Shown here: positions 56,402 through 64,000 of the stretch, in pieces
Layout of the letters: every line of letters begins with the position of its first letter
Position numbering within the stretch: position 1 is the stretch's first letter
Assembly: GCF_016598475.1 (NCBI RefSeq)
Contig: NZ_JAEMUX010000029.1
Span: 24,881 to 88,880 of the forward strand
DNA from: Streptomyces adelaidensis
Lineage (GTDB): Bacteria > Actinomycetota > Actinomycetes > Streptomycetales > Streptomycetaceae
DNA length: 64,000 bases
Direction: 5' to 3'
Program-made: the position numbers and the translations under genes
Notes under the pieces: model-generated
The model's database searches: none
What the model was told of the DNA's origin: nothing
The model's input: the letters and a program-made list of their open reading frames with translations, nothing else

Positions 56402-58489
56402 TCACGCATGATTCAACTCGAACCACACAACCTTCCCCGCACTCAACCGAGTAGCCCCCCACCGCTTGGCCAGCCGATTGACGAGATAGAGCCCACGCCC
56501 ACCCTCATCCGTCGCCCGAGCCTGCCGAAGCCGAGGCAACTGCGGCACATCATCGGTCACCTCGCACCGCAGCACATCGGTCCGCAACAACCTCAAAGTG
56601 ACCGGCCGAGTCGCGTACCGCACCGCGTTGGTGACGACCTCACTGATCAGCAGCTCGACCGAGTCGGTCAACTCCTCGAGCCCCCAGCGGGACAACGCGT
56701 GCCGGGCAAGCCGACGCGCCCGCCCCGGAGCCATCTCCTCCGGTTCCAGGAACCAGTACGCGACATCGCTGGGAGCGATCCCATCGAACCGCGCGGCGAG
56801 CAGCGCGATGTCGTCGTCCCGGTCCCCCGGGCCGAGCATGTCGAGCACCTCGTCGCACAACGCTTCGAGCGGCGGCGGATGATCCGGCCCGGTCAACTGC
56901 GCGGTCGCGGCGAGCTTCTCCCGCAACTGCTCTATCCCGGTCCACACGTCCCTGAGCCGGGACTCCACCAGGCCGTCGGTGTACAGCAGCAGCGTGCCCC
57001 CGGCCGGCGCGTCCAGCTCGACGGCCTCGAAGTCCACGCCACCCACACCGATCGGCGCACCCGGCGGCACCCGCAGCACCTCGGCGCGCCCGCCCAGATG
57101 CAGCAGCACCGGCGGCGGATGCCCGGCGTTGGCGATGGTGATCCGGTGCGAGACCGGGTCGTACACCGCGTACAGACAGGTCGCCATGCGATCCGTACCC
57201 AGCCGCTGAGCCTGCTCGTCGAGATGGTGCAGCACTTCCTGCGGCGGAAGATCCAGCCCCGCCAGCGTCTGCGCCGTCGTCCTCAACTGCCCCATGATCG
57301 CGGCAGAGGTCATCGAATGACCCATCACATCGCCCACGACCAGCGCGACCCGGCTTCCCGGCAGGGGAATCGCGTCGTACCAGTCGCCGCCGACCCGCGC
57401 GGTCTCGGCGGCCGGCAGATACCGGTGCGCGAGCCGTACGCCGGTGCAGCGCGGCAGCGCCTCCGGCAGCATCGTGCGCTGCAACTCGTCGGCGATGTAT
57501 GCCTCGCGGCCGTACAGCACCGCCTTGTCGATGCCGAGCGCGCTGTGCGTGGCGAGCTGGGCGGCGACCAGCAGGTCGTCCTGTTCGAACGCCATCCGCT
57601 CGGGGCGGCGCAGGAAGACCGCCGCGCCGATCACCCGGCGTCGGCCGCGCAGCGGCGCGAGGATCGCCCGCTGCCCGGTCGGCACGGTCAGTTCGGCGTC
57701 CGGCCCGAGCAGTTCCGGCAGCGCGTCGTGCGCGGCCGGCGCGTCCGCGAAGACCGGCCGTACGCCCCGCAGGACCTCGGCGAGGGCCCCACCGGGCCGT
57801 ACCTCGCACTGCTCGGCGGTGACGACGGCCAGATCGACGGGCTCGGGCTGCTGGAGCACGGGCATGAAGCCGGTGTCGGTGTCCCGCTCCTCGGGGATCC
57901 GGTCGGTACGGCGCAGGCGCAGCACCATGGGTCCGGTGGGCCGCTCGTCGCCGACCGGCAGCGGCTCGCGCAGATACACGAGGATCGCGTCCGAGAACGT
58001 CGGAACGGTGGCCCGGCACAGACCCATCACGATCTCGTCCAGGTCGATGCCCCGGGCGATCCGCCGGGTCGCGGCGCCCACGAAGCGCAGCCGGTCGCCG
58101 TCCCGCCGCATGGGCATGGGGGCGCCCGGCGGCACACCCTGCCCGCTGCGCCGGTCCAGAGCGCCGCCGACGCCGCCCGCGCGCTCCGGCTCGCCGCCGG
58201 GCTGCGCCGGGATGGTCTCCGGCGCGGGGCGCGGGCGGTGCGGGTCGGGCTCGGTGGCCGCGGGCTGGGAGTGCTCCGAGGGTGCCTGGCCGCTCTTCGC
58301 GCACGGCGCCGACGTACCCGGCTCGGCCGGTGCGTCACCCATGCGTGCCTGAGCGGGTAAGGCCGGGGCGGGCGCGGCTCGCGGCGGCTCCTGGGTACGC
58401 AGGAGCGCCCCGCGGGGATCCGTGGGGCCGGCGCCGCTCTCAGGGCGCTCGTGAGAGGTGGGGTGCTCCGTCACGCGTGTCGAATCCAT
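56402..58489 (-). CDS. PP2C-type serine phosphatase with GAF and RsbW-like ATPase domains (SpoIIE family)
   Basis: A 695-residue cytoplasmic signalling protein. The N-terminal ~125 residues are Pro/Ala-rich and disordered. A GAF domain covers about 130-320. The SpoIIE phosphatase domain covers about 335-555, with RVGGDWYDAIPLPGSRVALV, GDVMGHS, NAGHPPPVLL, LLLYTDGLVESR and DDDIALLAARF as metal-site motifs. The C-terminal GHKL ATPase covers about 575-690 (LLISEVVTNAVRYA, EGGRGLYLVNRLAKRWG). Combining phosphatase and kinase-type modules, it probably controls an anti-anti-sigma factor. ATG 58489 is chosen; other in-frame starts exist in the disordered part. Confidence 0.92.
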   Translation of the reverse strand: MDSTRVTEHPTSHERPESGAGPTDPRGALLRTQEPPRAAPAPALPAQARMGDAPAEPGTSAPCAKSGQAPSEHSQPAATEPDPHRPRPAPETIPAQPGGEPERAGGVGGALDRRSGQGVPPGAPMPMRRDGDRLRFVGAATRRIARGIDLDEIVMGLCRATVPTFSDAILVYLREPLPVGDERPTGPMVLRLRRTDRIPEERDTDTGFMPVLQQPEPVDLAVVTAEQCEVRPGGALAEVLRGVRPVFADAPAAHDALPELLGPDAELTVPTGQRAILAPLRGRRRVIGAAVFLRRPERMAFEQDDLLVAAQLATHSALGIDKAVLYGREAYIADELQRTMLPEALPRCTGVRLAHRYLPAAETARVGGDWYDAIPLPGSRVALVVGDVMGHSMTSAAIMGQLRTTAQTLAGLDLPPQEVLHHLDEQAQRLGTDRMATCLYAVYDPVSHRITIANAGHPPPVLLHLGGRAEVLRVPPGAPIGVGGVDFEAVELDAPAGGTLLLYTDGLVESRLRDVWTGIEQLREKLAATAQLTGPDHPPPLEALCDEVLDMLGPGDRDDDIALLAARFDGIAPSDVAYWFLEPEEMAPGRARRLARHALSRWGLEELTDSVELLISEVVTNAVRYATRPVTLRLLRTDVLRCEVTDDVPQLPRLRQARATDEGGRGLYLVNRLAKRWGATRLSAGKVVWFELNHA

Positions 58490-58716
58490 CCGTCCGGGAC
58501 TGCGCGTTGTGCGCGCAGTGCGTCCCGCAATCCCGATACTTCGTCCCGCAGAAAGGCCGATACCCGGATTATGTGTCCTGGGAACGGAATTCCCGCGTGG
58601 TCAGAGGCAGTTCCTGTGCCACAGACGGTACCGGCGGGCTCGTCGAACGACTGTACTGGTCGTCCGTCCGGCTGTCTCCGACTCGTACCGGTGTAGCCCT
58701 CGTACCCCTTGATCAC
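58471..58716 (-). CDS. Possible small ORF upstream of the SpoIIE gene
   Basis: An 81-residue frame with GTG 58716 and GAGGGG nine bases upstream. It ends 18 bases inside the SpoIIE gene in another frame. The C-terminal half (IIRVSAFLRDEVSGLRDALR) looks protein-like. It fills most of the otherwise gene-free 343 bases between the DUF402 gene and the phosphatase. It could be a coupled small protein or chance. Confidence 0.35.
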   Translation of the reverse strand: MIKGYEGYTGTSRRQPDGRPVQSFDEPAGTVCGTGTASDHAGIPFPGHIIRVSAFLRDEVSGLRDALRAQRAVPDGWIRHA

Positions 58717-58832
58717 GTCCTGCCGCCCCTCGGTGACATATGGTCAAGCATTGCGCGAACTGCGGGAGTTGCCCCTGTGCGCCCTTGCGGAGGACGATCC
58801 TACGGTTCTGGCCCGGGGGCGCATCAAGGGTC

Positions 58833-59525
58833 TCATGAGGACAAGTGCGCGGGCGTACGGTCCCAGTCGTCCGGGAGAGACGGTACTCCCCACGCGGGAT
58901 TCGGGCGCCAGTGCTGCCAGCCCTCCGAGTACGGCGGGCCCCAGGCGCGGATGACCTCCACCGCGGACCGCCCCGCCTCCCGCACCCGCTCGGCCAGCTG
59001 AGCGTCCATCAGGCCGTCGTGCTGAGCCTGCGCGAACTCGTCCTCGTCGCGCCAGTCCCATGACCGGTCCGGGTACACACAGATGTCGAGGAAGTGGTCC
59101 TCGGAGTCCACACCGCCGTCCCAACGCGACAGCGGCGACTCCAGGTTGACGTACCAGTTCTTGAAATGCCAACCCGGCTCCCAGAACAGCCACACCGACC
59201 ACGGCTCGCCCGGCCGCGCCAGCTTCAGCACGCCGGTGCCGAGCCAATGGCCGCGCTTCACGTCACGCGGCTTCTTGTACCGGGAGGCGAGCGGCTCGGT
59301 GTGCGGCGAAGTGCCGTCCGCGAGCACGGGTTTCACGCACTCGGTGCCGGGGGCCAGCCACACGGCCAACAGGTCCTCGTCGTCGCGGACGACCGTGACG
59401 GGGCGTGCGATGTGGAGGCTCTCGCCCGCGTTCTCGCGGTAGCGCCACAGGATCCGACTCCCGGGCTCCCAGAACGCCGCCGACCCGCCTGCTTCCACTC
59501 GTCTCACCGCTCCGTCGTCTGCCAT
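58833..59525 (-). CDS. DUF402 (FomD-like barrel) domain protein
   Basis: A 230-residue cytoplasmic protein of the DUF402 family, related to FomD and to nucleoside-phosphate hydrolases such as Ntdp. The Trp/Arg-rich core WYVNLESPLSRWDGGVDSED and HFLDICVYPDRSWDWRDEDE carries the Asp/Glu cluster expected to bind divalent metal. The C-terminus is an Ala/Trp-rich helix. It probably hydrolyses a nucleotide or nucleoside diphosphate. It may be co-transcribed with the SpoIIE gene downstream, although 343 bases separate them. Confidence 0.85.
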   Translation of the reverse strand: MADDGAVRRVEAGGSAAFWEPGSRILWRYRENAGESLHIARPVTVVRDDEDLLAVWLAPGTECVKPVLADGTSPHTEPLASRYKKPRDVKRGHWLGTGVLKLARPGEPWSVWLFWEPGWHFKNWYVNLESPLSRWDGGVDSEDHFLDICVYPDRSWDWRDEDEFAQAQHDGLMDAQLAERVREAGRSAVEVIRAWGPPYSEGWQHWRPNPAWGVPSLPDDWDRTPAHLSS

Positions 59526-59639
59526 GGACAGATATTAGATGTCATGGGCATACGACGCTGCGGTGCCGGTCACGGTTCACGCCTTGGCGGGAATCGGTTA
59601 CTGGAGTGTCACCTGAGACGGCTGAAACTCGCCGTCCGG

Positions 59640-61025
59640 TCACGGTCGTGTCATCCTCAGGACATCCAGCGCCTCGTCGAGCTGCTTCGACGTGAGATCG
59701 CCGCGCTCCACGTACCCGCTCTCCAGGACGACCTCCCGGATCGTCCGCCGCTCGGCCAGCGCCTTCTTGGCGACCTTCGCGGCCTCCTCGTACCCGATGT
59801 ACTTGTTGAGCGGCGTGACCACGGACGGCGAGGACTCGGCGTACTCGCGGGCGCGCTCCCGGTGGGCGACGATGCCGTCCACGGTCCGGTCGGCGAGCAG
59901 CCGTGAGACGTTGGCGAGCAGCCGGATCGACTCCAGGACGTTCTTGGCGATCACCGGCAGCATGACGTTGAGCTCGAAGTTGCCGGACGCGCCCGCCGTC
60001 GTGACGGTGAGGTCGTTCCCCGTGACCTGCGCGGCGACCATGAGCACGGCCTCCGGGATCACCGGGTTGACCTTGCCGGGCATGATCGAGGACCCCGGCT
60101 GGAGGTCGGGCAGGGAGATCTCCGCGAGGCCGGTGCGCGGTCCGGACGCCATCCACCGCAGATCGTTGGCGATCTTGGTGAGGGACACGGCGACCGTACG
60201 GAGCTGCCCGGACGTCTCGACGATGCCGTCCCGCGCCCCCTGCGCCTCGAAGTGGTCCCGCGCCTCGGTGAGCGGCAGCCCGGTGGCCCGCGCGACCTCG
60301 GCGATGACGGCGGCGGAGAACCCGGGCGGCGTGTTGATGCCGGTGCCGACGGCCGTGCCGCCCAGGGGGAGTTCGGCGAGCCGGGGCAGCGACGCCCGCA
60401 ACCGCTCGACGCCGTACCGGATCTGCGCCGCGTAGCCGCCGAACTCCTGGCCGAGAGTGACCGGTGTGGCGTCCATGAGGTGTGTACGACCGGACTTCAC
60501 GACGTCCGCGAACTCCTCGGACTTGCGCTCCAGAGCCGTGGCCAGATGCTCCAGGGCGGGAATCAGGTCGCGGGTGACGGCGGCGGTGGCGGCGATGTGG
60601 ATGGAGGAGGGGAAGACGTCGTTCGACGACTGCGAGGCGTTCACATGGTCGTTCGGATGCACGTCCCGGCCGAGCCGCTCGCTCGCCAGCGTGGCGATGA
60701 CCTCGTTGGTGTTCATGTTCGACGAGGTCCCGGACCCGGTCTGGAACACGTCCACCGGGAAGTGCTCGTCCCACCGCCCCTCGGCCACTTCCGCCGCCGC
60801 GTCCCAGATCGCCTCGGCGACGTCCTTGTCGACCACGCCCAGCTCGGCGTTCACCTTGGCGGCGGCCCCCTTGATCTGGGCCAGGGCCTCGATATGGGCC
60901 CGCTCGACCCGCTGCCCGGAGATCGGGAAGTTCTCGACCGCCCGCTGTGTCTGGGCCCGCCACTTGGCGTCCGCCGGGACTCGGACCTCGCCCATGGAGT
61001 CGTGTTCGACGCGGTAGTCACTCAT
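59640..61025 (-). CDS. fumC: Class II fumarate hydratase
   Basis: A 461-residue TCA-cycle enzyme converting fumarate to malate in the cytosol. The fumarase/aspartase signature GSSIMPGKVNPV is intact, as are SGRTHLMDATPVTLGQEFGG, the N-terminal DSMGEVRVPADAKWRAQTQR and GTGINTPPGFS. ATG 61025 matches the family N-terminus (MSDYRVEHDSMGEV). Length is normal for FumC. Confidence 0.96.
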   Translation of the reverse strand: MSDYRVEHDSMGEVRVPADAKWRAQTQRAVENFPISGQRVERAHIEALAQIKGAAAKVNAELGVVDKDVAEAIWDAAAEVAEGRWDEHFPVDVFQTGSGTSSNMNTNEVIATLASERLGRDVHPNDHVNASQSSNDVFPSSIHIAATAAVTRDLIPALEHLATALERKSEEFADVVKSGRTHLMDATPVTLGQEFGGYAAQIRYGVERLRASLPRLAELPLGGTAVGTGINTPPGFSAAVIAEVARATGLPLTEARDHFEAQGARDGIVETSGQLRTVAVSLTKIANDLRWMASGPRTGLAEISLPDLQPGSSIMPGKVNPVIPEAVLMVAAQVTGNDLTVTTAGASGNFELNVMLPVIAKNVLESIRLLANVSRLLADRTVDGIVAHRERAREYAESSPSVVTPLNKYIGYEEAAKVAKKALAERRTIREVVLESGYVERGDLTSKQLDEALDVLRMTRP

Positions 61026-61173
61026 GACCCGTACAGCGTCCCGGCCGGCCGCGGTGTTCCCGGCCGTACCCCGTGTGAGTGAGGGAGATATTGCCTGCGC
61101 CGATGTCGGTGGCGTGCAGTAGCGTCACCCCGATGCGTTGCCCGTCGAACGATTTTCGAAGAAAGAACGTGCA

Positions 61174-61935
61174 TTGAGAAGAGCTGTCATACGCCGGTCC
61201 TGCGTGGCCGGTGTCGCCGCCCTGTCGCTCACCATGCTCGCCGCGTGTTCGTCCTCCGGCGAGAGCGAGGGTGACTCGGGCAAGGGCGGGTCCGAGGCGT
61301 CCACCGAGGAGGCTCTGTCCGCCGCCGACCTGGAGAAGGTCGTGCTGAAGGACGGGGACGTCGAGGGCCACAAGGTCACCGAGCCCACGGCCACCGTCGA
61401 GCAGAAGGACGTGCAGGCGGAGGACGAGGCCTGCGCGCCGCTCGCGTACGCCGCGATCGGCACGGTCATCGACGAGCCGGGCGCCACCGTGCAGCGTGAG
61501 GCGGCCAGCGAGCCGGACACCGAGGCCGCCGCGGACGCCCAGAATCCCGAGGACGCGCTGGACACCGGTCTCGACGTGACCCGCACCCTGCTCCGCCTCT
61601 CCTCCTACGAGGGCGACGGCGCCAAGGCGGCGATGGACTCCCTGACCAAGTCCGTGGCCGACTGCGCCAAGGGCTTCAAGCTCACCGCCCAGGGCACCGA
61701 CCAGCAGGTCACCAAGGTCGCCGAGGCCACCGCCCCGGAAGGGGCGGACCAGGCGGTCGCGTTGGAGGTCGTCACCGAGGCCGAGGGCTCCAAGGTCCCG
61801 ATGAAGGTCGTCGTCTTCCGCAAGGGCGGCACGGTGGGCTACTTCACAGCCCTCAACATCGGCGCGCTCGCCACGGGCAAGGACTTCGACTTCCCGACGA
61901 AGGTCGTCGACGCGCAGCTCGACAAGCTGGCCTGA
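61174..61935 (+). CDS. Putative lipoprotein
   Basis: A 253-residue protein with a lipoprotein signal (RRAVIRRSCVAGVAALSL, lipobox LAAC at Cys ~26). A Ser/Gly/Glu spacer and a ~190-residue domain follow, rich in Asp/Glu/Lys with two Cys (DEACAPLAY, SVADCAKGF). This domain is common among Streptomyces sensor-like lipoproteins of unknown role. The TTG at 61174 gives a canonical signal peptide with GAAAGA upstream; an in-frame TTG at 61138 adds 12 residues. It is divergent from fumC and followed by a strong hairpin. Confidence 0.78.
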   Translation: MRRAVIRRSCVAGVAALSLTMLAACSSSGESEGDSGKGGSEASTEEALSAADLEKVVLKDGDVEGHKVTEPTATVEQKDVQAEDEACAPLAYAAIGTVIDEPGATVQREAASEPDTEAAADAQNPEDALDTGLDVTRTLLRLSSYEGDGAKAAMDSLTKSVADCAKGFKLTAQGTDQQVTKVAEATAPEGADQAVALEVVTEAEGSKVPMKVVVFRKGGTVGYFTALNIGALATGKDFDFPTKVVDAQLDKLA

Positions 61936-61949
61936 CGGTCCGCCACGAA

Positions 61950-61992
61950 CGGGACCGCCCCCACCCGCACATCGCGAGTGGGGGCGGTCCCG
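61950..61992 (+). terminator. Strong hairpin terminator after the lipoprotein gene
   Basis: CGGGACCGCCCCCAC / GTGGGGGCGGTCCCG, perfect 15-bp stem with a 13-base loop, 14 bases after the stop. It probably terminates both this gene and, from the other side, the truncated gene at 62020. Confidence 0.85.
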
Positions 61993-62019
61993 TCATGCGG
62001 TCACCGACAGGCACCGGTG

Positions 62020-62134
62020 TCACCCCAGCCCCGGCCCCCGCACCGGAATGCTCGTGAACGTAGGCGCCGGCGCCGGGTCCTTGAAGAAGTCGTTCGACTT
62101 GTTCAGTTGGCGGCACCACCCGTAGCATCCGGGC
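62020..62134 (-). pseudogene. 3' end of an interrupted host gene at the left edge of the integrated element
   Basis: On the minus strand a frame ending at 62020 reads RQLNKSNDFFKDPAPAPTFT and then SIPVRGPGLG. It looks like a genuine protein C-terminus, facing the strong hairpin at 61950. Going upstream the frame quickly enters the integrase start (62135) and loses sense. The simplest reading is that a serine-integrase element inserted into this gene, so the attachment junction (attL) lies within about 62050-62134. The gene is not recognised. Confidence 0.5.
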
Positions 62135-63703
62135 ATGATCTCTAACCCGAGGGTCCTGGGGAACGTTCGCCTCTCCGTCATGAAGGACGACACGACCAGC
62201 CCGGAGAAGCAGCGCGCGGCCGTCGAGCACTGGGCGCATGGCCCCTCTATAGAGGGACGCATCGTGGGGTGGGCAGAGGACGTGGACGTGTCCGGCGCTA
62301 TGCATCCCTTCAAGCGACCGGGTCTCGGTCCCTGGTTCACCGAGCGGGCCGACGAGTGGGACGTGTTGGCTGTCTGGAAGCTCGACCGCCTCAGCAGGAA
62401 GGCGGGTCACTTCGCCGAGATCTTCGAGTGGTGCCAGAAGCACGGCAAAACCATCGTGTCCGTGACCGAGGGCATCGACATGTCCACCCCCATGGGCAAG
62501 ATGTTCGCTCAGATCATCGCCGCGTTCGCGGAAGGCGAGTTGGACACCATCCGTGCGCGTGCCCTGTCCGGCTCGATGGCCCGGAAGGCCAAGGGCGTTT
62601 GGATCGGCGGTGTACTCCCGTTCGGATACCGATTTGAGCGCCAAGAAGACGGAGGTAAGAAGCTCATTCAGGATGACGAATACGCAAACCTTCTCCGTGA
62701 CATTGTGGAGAAGCTGAAGAGTGATTGGTCCTCGTACAAGATTGCCGTTGACCTGAACAAGCGTGGTGTTCCGACGTGGCGGGATTACCTGCGCATTGAT
62801 CGCGGCGACGAACCGAAGGGTGTCGCTTGGACCGGTAACGCTATCCGAGCGATCGTGACTAACCCCACGGTCGGGGGAATCTACACCTATAAGGGTGAGA
62901 CTGTCGCGGATGATGATGGCGAGCCGGTACGCATCACGGATGAACCGCTGATGGAATACGGGGAGTGGGCGGAACTGGTGGCCAGCATCACGGCTAACCG
63001 TCCGGTCTCGCGCGCCACGCCCTCGCGTTCCATGTTGGGAGGCGTGGCCGAGTGCGATGTGTGCGGCGCCCGTATGTCTTCGTCCAAGAAGACCAAGGAG
63101 AACGGCAGAGTTTTCCATTACTACGCGTGCAATAACATCAACACGGGGACTTGTTCCGACCCCGGGCGTATCCGGAGGGAAGATCTCGATACGGTCGTTG
63201 GCCAGTTCGTGAATGTCACCCTTGGGCCCCTCCCTGTAATGGAGAGGGTTGGCAATTCGATCAGTCAAGCGAAGACGGAACTGGTGGAAGCCGAAGCCAT
63301 GCTTGACAGGCTGGAGGCTGACTATCTGGCCGGTCGTATCAAGACTGAAGTTCAGGTCGAACGCTACTGGAAGCAGCACGAATCCCAGTCGTCCAAGGTC
63401 GAGCGACTGCGTAACGAAATCAAGGAAGCGGAGGATGCGCCCGCCTGGAAGGAAACGGGGCGCAACTATGCGGAGGAATGGGCCACGAAGGATGACGAAC
63501 AGCGTCGGGTGTTCCTACAGCGTCACGGGGTAACGATCACGGTCGGGAAGGCCGAAGACGGAAACCGCCGAGTCGTTTGCAAAATGCTTGAGCTTGCGGA
63601 GATCGCTAAGGAGACTGGGCTTCACGTCCCCGAAGGGTATTGGATGACCGAGCCTGAGGCGGAGTTCCTCTTGCCCGCGCGTCGGCCGTACAGCGGCGGA
63701 TAG
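62135..63703 (+). CDS. int: Large serine recombinase (phage/ICE integrase)
   Basis: A 522-residue site-specific integrase. The resolvase domain (about 1-145) has the nucleophile in VRLSVMKD (S14), LDRLSRKAG and MSTPMGKMFAQIIAAFAEGE. The recombinase domain (about 160-275) includes GVLPFGYRF and IRAIVTNPTVGGIYTY. A zinc-ribbon (about 300-345) has CDVCGARM...C...C. A coiled coil (about 370-435) and a C-terminal tail complete the layout of large serine integrases. Codon use is less G+C-biased than in the flanking genes, consistent with acquisition. Weak ribosome site before ATG 62135. The integrase usually sits beside its own attachment site. Confidence 0.95.
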   Translation: MISNPRVLGNVRLSVMKDDTTSPEKQRAAVEHWAHGPSIEGRIVGWAEDVDVSGAMHPFKRPGLGPWFTERADEWDVLAVWKLDRLSRKAGHFAEIFEWCQKHGKTIVSVTEGIDMSTPMGKMFAQIIAAFAEGELDTIRARALSGSMARKAKGVWIGGVLPFGYRFERQEDGGKKLIQDDEYANLLRDIVEKLKSDWSSYKIAVDLNKRGVPTWRDYLRIDRGDEPKGVAWTGNAIRAIVTNPTVGGIYTYKGETVADDDGEPVRITDEPLMEYGEWAELVASITANRPVSRATPSRSMLGGVAECDVCGARMSSSKKTKENGRVFHYYACNNINTGTCSDPGRIRREDLDTVVGQFVNVTLGPLPVMERVGNSISQAKTELVEAEAMLDRLEADYLAGRIKTEVQVERYWKQHESQSSKVERLRNEIKEAEDAPAWKETGRNYAEEWATKDDEQRRVFLQRHGVTITVGKAEDGNRRVVCKMLELAEIAKETGLHVPEGYWMTEPEAEFLLPARRPYSGG

Positions 63704-63725
63704 CCACCTGACCCTCTGAATCCCT

Positions 63726-63760
63726 GGCCCCCGTTGCGTGTAAACGCTTCGGGGGCCTTT
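63726..63760 (+). terminator. Hairpin terminator of the integrase gene
   Basis: GGCCCCCG / CGGGGGCC with a 16-base loop then TTTCC, 23 bases after the integrase stop. Confidence 0.7.
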
Positions 63761-63879
63761 CCATGCCCGCACTCTCCAAGGGAGACCGTTTACACGCTCT
63801 CACGCCGCCCGTTTAAACACCCTTCCTTGAAACCGCCACCCTGGGTGGGTTAGAAACTGCATGTCTTGTTTTCGTCAGT

Positions 63880-63904
63880 CCCGGCGATAGCCGGGGCTTT
63901 CTTA
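63880..63904 (+). terminator. Small hairpin with T-rich tail in the element
   Basis: CCCGGC-GATA-GCCGGG followed by GCTTTCTTA. This is the short tetraloop form common in actinophage genomes and supports a phage-like or phage-derived element. Confidence 0.6.
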
Positions 63905-63932
63905 TGCCCGCGACCAACCGCCTGAGGGAATA

Positions 63933-64000
63933 GTGACCATTGGATTCGGCCCCGGTGCCCCGTGGGGTGCCATTTCTCAGCTCGACTGCCGAGCGAAAGC
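63933..64000 (+). CDS. 5' end of a gene leaving the right edge (element-borne)
   Basis: GTG 63933 is preceded by GAGGGA and opens MTIGFGPGAPWGAISQLDCR, open to the window end. The fragment is too short to identify. It follows a phage-type terminator, so it is probably the first gene of the next transcription unit of the integrated element. Confidence 0.45.
   Translation, partial: MTIGFGPGAPWGAISQLDCRAK

Noticed and set aside
59617..59636. Hairpin GACGGC / GCCGTC downstream of fumC as a terminator
   Set aside because: Six-base stem without T-run; too weak to list as a terminator.
1..64000. tRNA genes, rRNA or CRISPR arrays
   Set aside because: No cloverleaf with a GGTTCGAATCC-type T arm, no rRNA sequence and no regularly spaced repeat array were seen; the tandem repeats found have no unique spacers.

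Overview
The window is high-G+C actinobacterial chromosome, almost certainly Streptomyces. The codon third positions are strongly G/C. GTG and TTG starts and ATGA stop/start overlaps are frequent. The gene content is typical of the genus: a DUF397/DUF5753 regulator trio, SpoIIE-type phosphatase, Rhs toxin with a WxG leader, a Tad/Flp pilus locus and PhoH-PIN. No tRNA, rRNA or CRISPR array was seen.

Region by region. (1) 1-7.1 kb holds a D-amino-acid catabolic cluster. An N-acyl-D-amino-acid deacylase and a metal/PLP D-serine-dehydratase-like enzyme are divergent from a PfkB kinase, an IclR regulator, RidA and a GntP-type permease. (2) 7.1-16.9 kb carries mixed genes: an acidic repeat protein, a secreted M14 carboxypeptidase, a LuxR/NB-ARC regulator remnant, an RsbW-like ATPase, an Nramp-type transporter, a small secreted I36-like inhibitor beside a lipoprotein, and an XRE/DUF397/ATPase regulatory trio. 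(3) 17.1-23.7 kb, minus strand, is a four-gene operon in which every junction is an ATGA overlap: SseB-like protein, ESX-associated-like protein, a 1597-residue Rhs toxin with N-terminal WxG region and a C-terminal domain resembling enterotoxin-A/pertussis ADP-ribosyltransferases, and a probable immunity gene. G+C falls visibly over the toxin tip and immunity gene. (4) 23.9-25.6 kb is an ECF sigma factor with a coupled membrane-anchored partner.

(5) 26-38.4 kb is a Tad/Flp pilus locus: zinc-ribbon protein, CpaB, a TadZ-TadE fusion, a second TadE with a repeat-expanded N-terminus, TadA, TadB, TadC, an embedded histidine kinase/response regulator, Flp pilin, a TadG-like protein that seems to need a CTG start, a lipoprotein and an OmpA-domain protein. 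No prepilin peptidase is in the window. (6) 38.4-41.2 kb has a PIN toxin with RHH antitoxin, a short GntR regulator, two small coupled genes and a DHFR-like reductase. (7) 41.2-49.8 kb has an AI-2E exporter family protein, an SLT transglycosylase, PhoH, an isoprenyl transferase, a candidate C-rich small RNA, an HTH_42 (AlkZ-like) protein, a methyltransferase and AhpD. (8) 50-62 kb has a PadR-controlled ABC exporter operon with clear operators, a class A penicillin-binding protein, a GAF-SpoIIE-HATPase phosphatase, a DUF402 protein, fumarase C and a lipoprotein. (9) From 62 kb a large serine integrase starts an integrated element. The 3' end of what looks like an interrupted host gene lies just left of it.

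Two kinds of small repeat recur. One is an intergenic element built on GGGGCGCGGGGAACTGCGCGA (four copies). The other is a palindromic element of the form GGGGGTCCCCC...GGGGGAG, found twice inside coding regions where it adds residues in frame. In-frame tandem repeats are also unusually common in the coding sequences.
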